From: Garcia nutans
Lineage: Eukaryota > Streptophyta > Magnoliopsida > Malpighiales > Euphorbiaceae
Assembly (NCBI GenBank): GCA_947685225.1
Contig: CANTUV010000024.1
Location: forward strand, 13,162,001 to 13,226,000
Direction of reading: 5' to 3'
DNA length: 64,000 nucleotides
How positions within the stretch are numbered: position 1 is the first letter of the stretch; each line of letters begins with the position of its first letter. Positions 23,675 through 35,517 of this stretch are shown here, piece by piece. Both the position numbers and the translations under genes were made by a program. The notes beneath the pieces are model-generated. The model ran no database searches. It had not been told where the DNA came from and saw only the letters and a list, made by a program, of their open reading frames with translations.

Positions 23675-25919
23675 GGTACTTTTTGTTTTTAAGTGATTCT
23701 CATTAACGAGAGAATCACATTCCTATTTTACACTCATATATTAGAAATGAAAGTCACATTTTCTCATTGTGATTATGATTCTGGATCCTATTTTTAGTTA
23801 CCAAACAATGCCTTTGGAGTTTATGTCAAAATCCAAGTAGCACCATTATTAAATATTTAAGAAAATATAAACTTTCATACTTAAATTTTACCGAAAAGAC
23901 TTTATGATTGATGTTTGATTGGAATTAAGTGGTGGAGATTTGATTACTAAGTAAGCCTATAGTTATAATTTCTCATTGAGCATGCAGATTTTCACTTCTA
24001 CAACACCAAATGAACTGATCCATTTTTGGGGGTAAATAAGGCCGAGGAAGTAAAGAAAGGTAGTAATTTTCGTTCTCCTAAGGATTTGAATTTCTTATAA
24101 AAGAAATAAGAATTGAGTAGGAAATTAATCAAAAAGATATTTATTAAGAAGAGTGGATTATGAATTCTCAGGGTGAAAATATTAGGTTTGGTATTGACAT
24201 GTTAACTTGAAAAATCCCACCAATCATACTTTCATAACGCAATACTCATTTAACCTTAATATTGTTTTCACAGTTTCCAAGTGATCAATCTTATTGTTGG
24301 TCTTGCAGCAGTCTAGTTCACCACACATCTACCACAGTCTGAGTTTCACCAATCGTCACTCTCTTACCTGAGCGATTTACACAACCCCGCTAAGTTTTAC
24401 AGCTTAGTGGTATTTTTACTAACTCTCAGTCTCATAATGTATCAAGGTCTCTTTGGATAATAAATAGTGATGCCTCAAATCACATTTGTGCTGATAGAAA
24501 TATATTTGGTAGGCTAAATCTCACACCATATTTGGGCTTTGTATTTGGGTCATAAGAAAAGAATTTTTGAAAAGTTTTATAACCAAACATTATGTTTATA
24601 AATAAGGTAAAAGCATTAATTTTTATTTGTTTCAAAAAAAAATAAAAATTAAAAAAATTTATTTTTTTATTATTTTATATATAATAATATTTAATTATTT
24701 TTAAAAACTTATTAATTATAAAGGTACTAAAATATATTTAAAAATATTATAATAAATTTTACTCAAAAAATAAATTATATTCTTTAAACATTCTTAAAAA
24801 TAAAACAAAATTATTATTTGTAAAACAAGAAAATGATATTGTTTTATCATGAAAAAAAGGAAAATTTCAACACCTTTATAAACATTAGCTATTAACACTC
24901 TCTCTGAATGAATGACAATATAATTTATTAATATATGATATAGTATGGTGTTATATGATATAATACTATAAAAAATATTTTTTATGTTTGAAAAAATGAC
25001 ATGGTATAATACGGTTAACTAACTTATTTTTATTTGGTTTGATGGTATGATATGGTTACAAGAATAATAAAATGATCAGAATACCCTGAAACTAAAATTG
25101 ATATTAGTTTCAATTAAAAACTATATAAAATAATATTAAATTTATTGTTCAATTAAAGGCATAAAATCCATATTAAATAATATTAAATATGTTTTTATAG
25201 TCAATAATTTATTTTTTATAAATACTTAATTTCAATTATTAACTATAATTATTTTTTATAGTTGATAATTAATTCCATTATTAAATTTATTATTTTTTAG
25301 AGAATGAATGGGATGAGAAGAAAAAAAATTTATAAGGTTAGAAAGTTAAAATTTAAATTCTAAATACAAATTGAGGGTATTTTTGGAAAAGAAAATATTT
25401 AAAATATGGGAAACTACCAATTTAGTAGTTTAAAAAATTTAGCAAAATCATGAATTTTAAACCAAGAAAAAATTATGGAATTTTAAGTCAAAACAAATAT
25501 AAAATTAAAATATATCATATTATATGAAACCATGAGAAACCATCATCCAAATCACAAATGATATAGAGCATAAGTTATTACAATTTACAACTTTATGGCA
25601 AATGATGTAGATATGAATAGATTTTGACATCTATGTGCTTACTAATTATGATATGATTACATATCCTAATACATTGTTTGCTTAAAAGTTAAAATTATAT
25701 ATTTTAATTATAGGTAAATGATATAAAAATTAAATTGTGATAAATCAAATGGGATAAAATAGAGATTTCAATAAATTAGGGGTAAAATAAAGACTTTATT
25801 ATGTAATATAATATTTATAATGATTACACATATAATTTATGAGAAATATAGCATCACTATATTATGTCTGCGGGTGCAACGCTTTAGTTTTATTAAATGT
25901 TTCGTACACGCTTTAGTTT
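23675..25919. other. AT-rich intergenic stretch with a relic LTR fragment
   Basis: No gene is seen. Bases 24230-24440 resemble the Tekay-type LTRs on the right: TCTTACCTGAGCGATTTACA, then CCGCTAAG and TTAGTGGTA, in the order found at 31565-31620. This looks like a minus-oriented relic. The remainder, with many TATGATATGG-type words at 24930-25560, shows nothing I can assign. Confidence 0.45.
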
Positions 25920-26620
25920 TTCAAATTAAATTTATTTAGTACAAGTTTCAAAACTTCAATTAGAATTAGAAAGAGATAATAACGCCTAGTCGTCTACGTA
26001 TGTGGATGCCTTTTCAGTTACAATCACTTCCACCAAAAGCAAATGAATTTCCTTTCCGGTTTTGTTTCTCACATTGCAGGGACAATGTCGTCCTTTTATT
26101 TTTCTTATTTGTTAAGCATTTCTTGTGGGCATTGAAAATTTTTTAGAAGTTTAAAAATATTATTTTCTCAAAATATAATTCAGTGCTATTGCCTATTGGA
26201 AATGCTTTATTTAAATTTCAAGATTAAAATTTGTTAAATTTGAAATTTAACGATAATTCTCAATTTTATCAAAATTGAGATTTAGTTTAAATTATAACAT
26301 GTTTCTTATAAATGAACGGAATTTTTTTTTAGAAAATAGTCTTATCGATTCAAGTAAGTGAGAATAACATTAACAATATAAGTTGGGAATTGGGATGTAG
26401 AATCAGCAAGACAATGAAGTGAAAGAAAATTATTTAAGTAAACATTTGTTAAAAGATTCAATAAAAATAAATCATCATATATTATTTTCAATCCTTATTT
26501 TTTTTTAAATGATAAAATTTAAATGTTAAGCTGACAGATTTCTCTATCATCTGCCAACTATTTGTATACATAAACAAACCAACGAGACAAACATATGAAA
26601 TAACTAAATTCACCTCTACT
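25920..26620 (+). repeat. Dispersed direct duplication, copy 2
   Basis: Second copy of the 16710-17290 segment, with a block of about 95 bp (26333-26427) absent from copy 1. It lies 300 bp upstream of the PPR remnant, so the duplicated unit could once have been the upstream region of a PPR gene. That is inference from position only. Confidence 0.75.
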
Positions 26621-26933
26621 TTTTTTTAGAAATAAAAATAGATTTCTAATGTTCAATTTCACCAATTAGATGGTTTTTATTTTCTAAAATTTTGGGATAT
26701 TTTCATATATTTTTCATTAATGAAAAATGAAAAAAAAGTCCAAATGTTGCATTGCCAAATGACTGCGTTTTATTTTCATCTTAATGGCTTGTTTTCTCCC
26801 TTGTCCTCTTTCACCGTCACTATCTGCGAATTAGCTTTTCCAAAATTATAATTTAGATTTAATTTAATGGGCTCAATATTGTTTTGTTTTTTTTAAGATT
26901 GTTTTGTTTTTTGGATCTTGATTAACAAATTAT

Positions 26934-27190
26934 TTGTTAATCGAAACAGTGAAGAAATTTGAGCTTTTCTTTTCAATGAGGAGTTTAGGTATTGAGATTA
27001 ATGAGTACAGTTTTGTCGCTATTTTAACTGATTGTCTTAGGATTTTGGAATTAGATAAGTTGGGTTTGCAAGTTCATGCTCTGATTGTCAAGCTGGGGGT
27101 ACTTAGAATGTGTGTTTGTTGCTAATGCTTTGTTGGGTTTATATGTTAAGTCTCAATATTTGGATTTTGTGATTAAATTGTTAGATGATT
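26934..27190 (+). pseudogene. Pentatricopeptide-repeat (PPR) protein fragment
   Basis: The translation runs ELFFSMRSLGIEINEYSF, VAILTDCLRI and LGLQVHALIVKLG, which is the P-L-S type PPR pattern (GxxxNEYTFVAIL...ACxxLxxLxxGxQxHALIxK). After VKLG a frameshift near 27105 moves the match to the next frame, which continues FVANALLGLYVKSQYLDFVI and stops at TAG. About 80 residues of what is normally a 500-900 aa organelle RNA-binding protein survive. The text reminds me of EMB175-like proteins, but this is from memory. It ends close to the LINE. Confidence 0.7.
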
Positions 27191-27484
27191 AGAAATTAAC
27201 AACCGTATTTCATGTAGATTTGAGCTTATTCATTTTCAAAATTATTATTATTATTGTTATTTTGAAGAAAAAATGAACTTTATTAAGAAACCAAAGGATG
27301 GATACACTGAGGGATACCCTCCCATACTTGAAAGCTAGCATGATTAGTGAAAGCTCTAGCCGAATTGTGAGCCTCCATGTTGGCTTGCCTTCTAACCCAC
27401 CTAATAAGGAAATCATGATGCAAAAGACAAATAGATTTGTAGTATGCAATAATCAAACTAAACTATGTAGAATCTAATTTTTTA

Positions 27485-27733
27485 CTATGAAAAGCAAAGA
27501 AAACGTCTTGTGAATCTAACACTCGGTTGATTGGAATTTTCATGTGCCCAAATTAACACTTCTCGTAGTGAAATAGCTTCCGCGACTTCAGGGAGATATG
27601 TGCCACTATAATGCCTAAAGACTACCAATTTAAAATTTCCTTCTCCATCTTGAAACATTGTTACGTAGCCAACTTGTTGTTCTCTAAAGAAAATAGTGCC
27701 ATCAACAAAGACTAGCCCACTATTCTGAATCAT
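27485..27733 (-). pseudogene. LINE RNase H-like domain remnant
   Basis: The frame VFVDGTIF...VGYVTMFQDGEGNF...EVAEAISLREVLIWA matches the plant LINE RNase H domain (VDGA, then AEAxALxxGLxxA). The first catalytic Asp and the Glu of the AEA helix are visible. The C-terminal part is lost after QPSVRF. It lies directly after the zf-RVT piece, overlapping by a few bases in another frame. Confidence 0.75.
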
Positions 27734-28170
27734 TCTTCCCCATCACCCAACTGGATGTCCAAGTCTTGCGTATGAAAATGAGATGGACGTTCTTCCTCTC
27801 TCCAATCCCAAAGAAAATTAAGTGCTCTCTTGCAATCTACACATGCATGGGGTTTGCAATTGCTCCACGTGAATTCGTTCCATCTTTTCCAAATTGCCCA
27901 TACAATGATATAACACTCTCGGGTTGTTTCCTCCATTGTAGAATCCAAACCCTGCAACAAATACAACCTTAAATCATGGTTAGGACTCCAACAATCTCTT
28001 CTCCATTCCCTCCACATATCCTTTGCCTCTTCACATTGCCACAAAACATGGTTTAAATTCTTAACCTGCCCACAAAACCCATAAAATTCATCCACACCCA
28101 CTCCCTTTTTCCTTAAATTAAATTTTGTAGGCAAAATATTCCCCCTAACTCTCCACATAAAATTCTTCAC
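27730..28170 (-). pseudogene. LINE zf-RVT domain remnant
   Basis: FMWRVRGNILPTKFNLRKKG, then a Cys pair (FCGQVKNLNH) and VLWQCEEAKDMW, fit the zf-RVT domain (WR...LPT..NL..R.V....C..C....E...H.L..C..A...W). This domain lies between reverse transcriptase and RNase H in plant LINEs. The Cys-His-Cys core is partly kept. Confidence 0.8.
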
Positions 28171-28568
28171 CTTCGGGGGGTAATTTCAAATTCCAAATCT
28201 AACTCCACTATGGACCATTCCCTACTCTCATATTATTACCCATTAATCTTGTATACCCATTAATCTCCCATACACTTGATACCCAATTTTAACTGTATAC
28301 TTTCCTAGTTTCCCATAATGCCACACTAACTAGTCTTTGTATTCATTCTTCCCCAAAGGCACCAATAGTATAGCCTCAACATCTTTCTCAAGTAGGGACT
28401 CCCTCAACTTGTTCACATCCCACATCCTAGCACCTTCCTTAAAAAACTCAGCCACTCATATATTGACATTCACCCTATCATCTAGCCTCTCCACAAAGAA
28501 GTCCCCCTCTCTAGGTAACCATGAATAAAAAAAATACTCTAATATCTTGGCCAACTCCAACTCTCCAC

Positions 28569-28805
28569 CTAACACCCGCTTCCAAGATTTTTTTTAGCTT
28601 GAAATATACTCTTCCATGTGAAATTAGGATTTGAACCCAAACTTGCATTTAGAAAATCCCCACTAGGGAAGTATTTAGCTTTGAAAACCTTAAATAAAAG
28701 AGAATCTTTATTAGTCAAAAAACTCCAACCTTGTTTTGCTAATAAAGGCATATTGAAACCTACCAAATCTCGAAAACCATTCAACCCTGTCGCTTGGCCA
28801 TACAC
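28569..28805 (-). pseudogene. LINE reverse transcriptase C-terminal remnant
   Basis: GFRDLVGFNMPLLAKQGW followed by LLFKVFKAKYFPSGDFLNA is the conserved plant LINE text downstream of the polymerase domain (GFRDL..FN.ALLAKQGWRL....SL..RV.KA.YFP). It continues to FTWKSIFQAK, the usual WRSI-like motif. It is separated from the polymerase part by stops. Confidence 0.8.
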
Positions 28806-29052
28806 ATCCTATCTTACGATAACCATCTAATATTTCTCTTTCCATCCCTTTTCATACCCCACCACAAAGAATTCATGATTCTTTGCATTTCCTCACAAGT
28901 GACTTAAGGATCATAAAACTATTCATGCAATACATAGGCAAAGCCTGAGCTATAGACTTTAACAACACTTTCTTGCCTACCCTCGATAGAAATCTATTAT
29001 TACATCGATTCACCCTTTGCCACAACCTATCTTTTAAGTAATTAAAAATAGC

Positions 29053-29450
29053 CTATTGAATTCTTCGAACCAAAGAAGGAAGCCCCAAAAATTTTCCCTT
29101 TCTCAACAGGTTACTAATTGCCAAAATAGTCCTAAGCCTCTCCTTTAGAGTCTCCCCCAAATTAAAGCTAATCATAACACCTAATTTATTAAAATTTATA
29201 GCCTGGCCAGACGCCTCCTCATATAAGTTCAAAATGCCCTTTACACATCGACACTCCTCCTCCTTAGCTTTAAAGAAAAATATAAAGTCATCCATAAAAA
29301 ATAGGTGAGACACTCTAGGACTCGTCCTACTAGCCTTGCACCCATGAGTCAATACCTCAATTTCTGCTTGTCTAAATAAAGTAGACAACCCCTTTGCACA
29401 TATGATAAATAGATATGGGGACAGTGGATCTCCCTGTTTGATATCCCTTT
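29053..29450 (-). pseudogene. LINE reverse transcriptase palm remnant
   Basis: In one minus frame QGDPLSPYLFIICAKG (about 29390-29440) and in the adjoining piece SHLFFMDDFIFFFKA give RT motifs B and C. The catalytic box reads FMDD where most plant LINEs have FADD. It is followed by the ASGQAINFNK and FLGLPSL motifs typical of L1 reverse transcriptase. Confidence 0.8.
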
Positions 29451-29776
29451 AAGGTATAATAAGGTCCACCTCTTCACCATTAAATAAAATAGAGTAATTT
29501 ACCCTAATGACACAACATTATCCATTCAACCCATCTTCTATTGAAACCCAAAGCAACCATCATACCTCTTAAGAAATCCCAATTGACTCTATCATCTTGA
29601 GATCATATCACCTTTTTACCCCCTTAGTATTTCTTTTCATACCATGCAACAATTCAAAAGTAATTAAAATGTTATCAGTGATAGATCTTCCAGGCACAAA
29701 TACTGACCGACTTTCAGAAATAACTTTAGAAAGCACCCTCTTCATTCTATTAGCCTAGACTTTTGATAATATTTTT

Positions 29777-30229
29777 TTACAACACATTGCATAAAGATAA
29801 TGGGTGAAAATCCCTTATATCAACATGATTATTATTTTTAGGAATAAGCTCAACATGAGTCTTAATAAGATCATCAGGAAAAATACATGTCTCCAACCAT
29901 TTCTTGCAATTGTTGAACACATCATCACCCACCAAATGCCAAAATTTTTGGTAAAAAGTTGGATTAAGTCCATCCAGCCTAGGTGCCTTATCAGGATGCA
30001 TTTGAGTAATAGCTTCATAGAACTCTTTTTTCATGAAATATGCCAACAAGATCTCATTATCATCACTGCACAACTTGGGTTTTACCCACCTTGTCACAGC
30101 CTCTACATTTGCATCATTTCCATCAAAAAGGTTAACAAAATATTCTCCAACAACGGCCTTCATCCCCTCCTTATCCTCCACGTGAACACCAACACTATTC
30201 TTCAACATACTAATGTGATTTATTTTCAT
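29777..30229 (-). pseudogene. LINE reverse transcriptase N-terminal remnant
   Basis: The frame contains KAPRLDGLNPTFYQKFW (family KAPGPDGxNPxFFQxFW), then ELIPKNNN and IRDFHPLSLCNV (family LIPK...DFRPISLCNV). These are the first RT motifs of plant L1 elements. The 390 bp to its left link to the palm remnant through several stops. Confidence 0.85.
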
Positions 30230-30767
30230 TCACAAATTGACTTGCAAATGAAAAAATTTAAGTTATTATCCCTATATTTAAGCCAAAAGCATTTGGCTTT
30301 TTATTTCCAAGCTACCTCCTCCCTATGTAGAATCGTATTTCAAACAGCCCGTAACCTAGATTGCCTCTCAGTGATATCATCCCTTGCACTTGAACTTAGA
30401 AACTCCAACTGACATTGAACCTCTTTTCTGTCTTACCCACTCCAACCTCTTATTCAGGCCCCATTTCTCCAACTGTCTATAGGTCACATCTTGCTTTTCT
30501 AAAACATTTCCTAATTCAGTTCTATTACATATCCCATCCACCATATTTCAAAAATGTGACTCCAAAAACCAATTATTTTTGAAATAAAATCTGCCTCCTC
30601 CTTTCAATTACTTCCGCCTAAGTTGTTAAAATTGGGGCAACTAAAGTTGATAATGGTGCAAATAAAGTTAGTAATATCAGTTTCGAAAATAATCTCCTCC
30701 ATGCATCATTATCCACTGCCCTATCGAGCTACTTCTTGAGCACTGGACTTTGTGCATCTTCTCTCTC

Positions 30768-30978
30768 CTACGTAAACCTGTAGCCTATGCATAGGATATC
30801 AAATAATCCGCAATCAAAGAGAGCTTCCCTATAACCATTTATCAAATACCTTGGACGATCTCCACCACCTTCTTTCTCATCCATGTGTATGATATCATTA
30901 AAATCTTCCATCATTAGCCAGGGTCCCTGCCTACAAGCTGCAAGAGCTCTCAACCATTCACTCACCGGATATTGATTA
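30768..30978 (-). pseudogene. LINE endonuclease fragment, truncated by element C
   Basis: EWLRALAACRQGPWLMMEDF then NDIIHMDEKEGG matches the plant LINE endonuclease motif (GPWLxxGDFNxI....EK.GG). The acidic DFN core is kept, while the usual GDFN reads EDFN. The match stops at 30978, where the LTR of element C begins. Confidence 0.8.
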
Positions 30979-31766
30979 TGCGACACCATTATACTTTATA
31001 TATGTATAATACATACACCCCATATATAGAATACGTATACAAAATATAAGAATATCACAGTTATAGATATTTAAAATTTTCATAATTATAAGAAAAATAT
31101 TTTAATTCCTACAATAAATAATTTAATAGATAAATAAGTACATACATTAGTAATTTAATTATCATAATATAAAATTTTAAAGAAAATCTCTGAAAAAAAT
31201 TTGCTAGAGTTTTGTCTATATTTTCAATAATTCTCAAATCATCAAATATCACAACTTGCACATAAAAATTTAACACTCTCAAAATTTTCACTTCATTCAC
31301 AAATTCTCCCAAATCTCCAATACATAATTAAACATGTTCAAAATTATTTACAATATTTAATTAAATACATATACATACATATATATATATATATATTATA
31401 GTCCCCAATTCCTCATTTAATACACAAAAGTTGGGAAACAAAATACATAAGTTGAAGTAATTCTAAAACATAATTATTACATGTATGCAATTGGCACTTT
31501 TGGTCTTGTGGCAATAAAATCTCCAACGATCACCAACAACCTAAATCTCCCAAATCAATAGTTCTCTTACCTGTGCAATTCACATAATCGCACTAAGCTC
31601 GAAAGATTAGTGGTACATATATAACAACAACATACATATACCTATTGAAATATTTCAACTTTATAAAGAATTTTACAATATTAATATAGCTACATTTTCT
31701 TGACCATACATTCATTATATATTTATATATCCAAGATTACAATCACACACAGTCACTCATACATTA
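30979..31766 (-). mobile_element. Element C 3' LTR, distal piece
   Basis: On plus it starts TGCGACACCATTATACTTT, equivalent to the TGTAACACCCTTATACC end of the related LTR at 55483. It also carries TTACCTGTGCAATTCACATA with CGCACTAAGC and TTAGTGGTA at 31565-31620. It is cut at 31767 by element A. The duplicated bases CATTA at 31762-31766 recur at 53764-53768. Confidence 0.7.
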
Positions 31767-33031
31767 TGTAACATCCATCTTTTTTTTTTAAAATTAATTA
31801 AAATAAATTAAAATTAAATTAAAATTAAATTAAATAAATAATTTAAATGAAAAATTAAAGGATTTTAAGTGAAAAAGTAGAATGTATATGTAAAATATAC
31901 ATAACATATACAAAAGTCAACTCTTAAATAGAAAAGTCAAAAGTCAAAAGGTAAAATGGTAATTATACTTTATAAAATTAAAATTAAATAAATAAATTAA
32001 AATTAAATTATTTTTCAATGGAAGAGGTAAAATATGAATTTTAAATAAATAAATATATAGTTAATTATTAAAATATAATAATAATATATATGTGGTCATA
32101 TTTTTAAAGTGGAAGGAAAGAGAAAAATAAATTTGGTCATCTTCTTCTTCTTTGGCCGAAATTCCATGGCTCTATGGGAGTGATTTTTCTTCATCCAATT
32201 ACTCATTTTGACAAGAATTTTCAAGAATTAATTAAAGTTTTGGTGGATTTTCAATAAGTTAGTAAGCTTCTTTTCTTAATTTTTGATTTTCTATGAAAGT
32301 ATGAATATGTGGATTTTAGAATTTTCTATTAGCATGATTTAATTGCTTAATTGGGTATGTATGAAGTTATTTTGAGTAGTTATTAATGATTTTTAAGTTG
32401 GATTGAAGAAATGGTTAGGTTTGAGATGAGTTGGTTGAAGAGAGAGAATTTAGGGTTATGGAACATATGGACTTTTGAAATTATGTATTTTAATTATGTA
32501 ATTTGATTCCAAATATGTTGTTTTGATACATAAACAAGGATTTTAAAGTCAAATGATGAATTTGGTTAAGTTTGGATAGAGGTTGGATGAAGTAGTGTTG
32601 AATTTAGGGTTTTGGAAAGAAAAATTTCAAAGAATGGTGAATTGTTTGGTTTTAATATTTAAATCATGTTATTTCATGATATTAGTGATGGAAATAAACT
32701 TGGATTAATAATTAGAATAAGTTGGAATGAAGAATCTTCGTTGGTGAAGGTTATGCCATTTTAGGATTTTGTATAAGAATGTGTATTTAATTAATGTGAA
32801 TGATTGAAACATGTTATAATATATTTTTAATAATATAAATAAACTTAAAACACTAATTTAAATGGGTTAAAATGGATTTTCAAAGTTAAAGCAAAGAAAG
32901 GCTAAATTTTGGGGTTTTGATTAGAGTGATGTTTAATTAGGGTTTAATGTTGAAAATGTCTTAAAATGTGATATTAAATGATTGTATTTGATCACATTGT
33001 GTATAGGCATTAAAGAGAGGTAAATTGCTCA
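31767..33031 (+). mobile_element. Element A 5' LTR, piece 1
   Basis: Collinear with 50986-52232 of the 3' LTR, sharing for example the GAATTTAGGGTT and GGTGAATTGTTTG phrases. It ends at ATTGCTCA, where the solo LTR entered; GCTCA is repeated at 35518-35522. Confidence 0.9.
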
Positions 33032-35517
33032 TGTAATATCCCAAAGTATACCCTAAAAATTTTGGAATATTTTATTGTTGTATTTGGATTAAATGTATAT
33101 GTTTAAATGGAAAGAGAAATGAGGTAAGGGAAGAGTGCATATGTTGTATATATAGTGATATATATACAACATATACAAGTCAAAGAAATGGAAGTCAAAG
33201 AAGATTAATTAATTATTTTAAATTAATTAAATTAATTAAATGGAAAATTGATTTAGTGAGTGGATGAAGATATTTGATTATTTTAATATTTAATTGCTTG
33301 GTGGAGGTTTAAAGAGAGATTGAGTGGTTAAGTGAAGAGGGAGAGTTGACTTTGCCATTCATTCATTCTTCTTCTTCTTCTTCTTTCTTTGTTGGCCGAC
33401 CATCAACATAGCAAGAGAGGAAAGATAGATTTTGCTCATCCAAACTCAAGATTGAAGGATGTTTCAAGTGATCAAGTTGGAATTCTAAAGATTTTCATCA
33501 CTTTTGGTAAGTTTCCCACTTGATTCTTTAGCTTCTTTTAAGTTTGTGTTGTGAGTTTGGTGATTGATTGTTGATGGTATGTGTATATTGGGTTGTGGTG
33601 TATTTGAGAGTATTTGGTTCATTTGATTTTGATTTTGGAATTTGATTGAAGAGAATGAGTTAGGTTTGGTGTTGGAAGAGTAAGAGTTGTGTGTATGTGG
33701 TGGTTGTGAATTGGGGTTTGATGTATGTTTTGAGTTGTTTTGGTGTTTTTGCAAGTTATTATGGTTTATGGGTGTGTTTAGTTAAGTTTGTTTGAAGTGG
33801 ATAATGGTGGAAGAAAGTGGGTTGTTGGATGTAGTGTTGATGTTGCCGGAATCTGCATTTTTGGCCTGACATGCCCATGAGCATGGCCAAGTCTTTAGGC
33901 GTGTCAATGATTCTATTTTCTGGATGGGTGACACGATCAGTGACACGCTCGTGTTATTGAATTTGTCACAGCTTCTGTGTTGTAGTAGCATTGACACGGC
34001 CAGTAACACGCTCGTGTTATTGAACGTGTCATAGCTACTGTGATGTTGGTGGATTGACACGGCCAATGACACGCCCATGTCACTGAGCGTGTCAAAGCTT
34101 CTGTGTTGTGGTTTTAGGGCACGGTCAAGGACAAGCCCGTGTTGTTGAGCGTGTCATGTGTAGAGTTTGCCCTAGTTGGTTCTTAGCTTTATTATCTCAT
34201 GTGTATCTCTAAGTGAGTATATATGATCACTTTTGGATTAGGTTTTGAAGAGAGTTAAGTTGCTCTAATCCTAGTGTTGAAGGATTTTTGGAAGAGGAAT
34301 TTGGTGTTGTGTGAGGTGCACTTGAGGTAAGTACAAGCCTACATGGTTGCATACATTTACATGACTTTGAGACTTAACACATTTGGTTATAAATGTGTTA
34401 AGTAATTTATTACATTGTTAATACATGTGATTAATGTTATGATTTGCATAATGTGAAAGATATGATGATCATTTAAAATGTATGTCCAATGCAATTGGCT
34501 ATGTATACTTTAATGATGAGATGTGCAGCCATTGTTGTTGGCTATAATGATGCAAATGAAATAATTGGGGCATGGTTGCCTAGTTTGATTATGAGAAATG
34601 AATTGCGAAAGAGATTGATAATGAGATAAATGAATTAATTGTGTGCCTAGTATGTTATTCAATTTTCAGAGTTCTGAGTTTGGCGGCATGCCTATGAATT
34701 GTTGGACAGGTGAAAAGACTGGGTCGTAAGCCGAGTCCAGCTGATAAATATGAAAAATGATATTTTTGAGGTGAAAAGACCGGGTCGTAAGCCTCAAAAA
34801 TAGTAACAGTCTAGCCGGGTTGAGGTCCAAGAGACTGGGTCTGTTACACTATCCATGGATAGATATATATGTATCGCCTACGGGCTTGATGAATGTGATT
34901 ATGGTCCAAAGCAGTAACTCTGAACTTTGAATAACATATTAGATTCTTTTTGGGCCCATGCTTGTTTTTGTTTCAATGTGAATCATAAATGGTAAAACAA
35001 TTGAATAAGATAATGAAATGTAATGTTATGAATTATAGCATTTTTAATATGATCTCTATTGTTGAAAGTATGACATTTTAATTGCATTAAAGCATATTGT
35101 TATTGTGGTTTGTACCACTAAGCCTATGGCTTAGCTCGATTGTGGTTCGTCGCGCAGGTGACAGGGTAGAACCGGAAAGTTCATCTAGACCGAGTCGAGT
35201 CTAGACTCTGAAGTATTGATTGTGGGCTTAAAGATCAGAGACGAACTGCCAAACATGTATAAACTTTATGTTTTGTAAATATTGATTTTAATGTATTTAT
35301 ATATGTAAATACCACTACATTTTCCGCTGCATAATGAATAAATGTTTATCTAGTATAGTTTATAATATAATATGAAGTGTTTTAAGTTTTCTTATATTAT
35401 TACAGAATAGAACAATTGGGTTATCTAATATAAACTGTGGCACTCCTGTATTCGGTATACGTATATTACAGGTGTAGTAGTATGTAATGTGCGTATACAG
35501 GGTATAGGAGTGTTACA
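33032..35517 (+). mobile_element. Solo LTR, family B, inside element A's 5' LTR
   Basis: TGTAATATCC...GTGTTACA, 2486 bp, with a perfect GCTCA duplication on both sides. The 3' LTR of A shows the empty site (ATTGTCCAAACC) at about 52233. It shares with the LTRs at 55483 and 62583 the paired GGTCGTAAGCC...GGTGAAAAGACC blocks (34720-34860). The short minus-strand frames inside have no support as genes. Confidence 0.92.
33928..34160. repeat. Tandem 62-64 bp repeat of GACACGG...CGTGTCA words
   Basis: Four diverged units start near 33928, 33991, 34054 and 34118. Each has TTGACACGGCCAGTAACACG, a CTCGTGTTATTGA-like part and GCTTCTGTGTTGT. The CACG and CGTG halves are complementary, so each unit can fold. 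It is part of the solo LTR. Confidence 0.8.

Larger units (their letters stand above)
27236..30978 (-). mobile_element. L1-type LINE, decayed and 5'-interrupted
   Basis: On the minus strand, right to left, are an endonuclease fragment, reverse transcriptase, zf-RVT zinc-binding domain and RNase H. That is the order of ORF2 in plant L1 LINEs. Its 3' end on minus reads TTTCTTAATAAAGTTCATTT followed by an (AAT)n-like tail near 27240. Frameshifts and stops break ORF2 into at least six pieces. The 5' part, including ORF1, is missing because element C enters at 30979. The missing part should lie beyond the right edge of the window. Confidence 0.85.

Noticed and set aside
29804..30412. 202-codon plus-strand frame
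   Set aside because: Antisense shadow of the LINE reverse transcriptase.
33485..34078. Two minus-strand frames of 89 and 98 codons
   Set aside because: They lie inside the solo LTR and over its tandem repeat; composition reflects the repeat.
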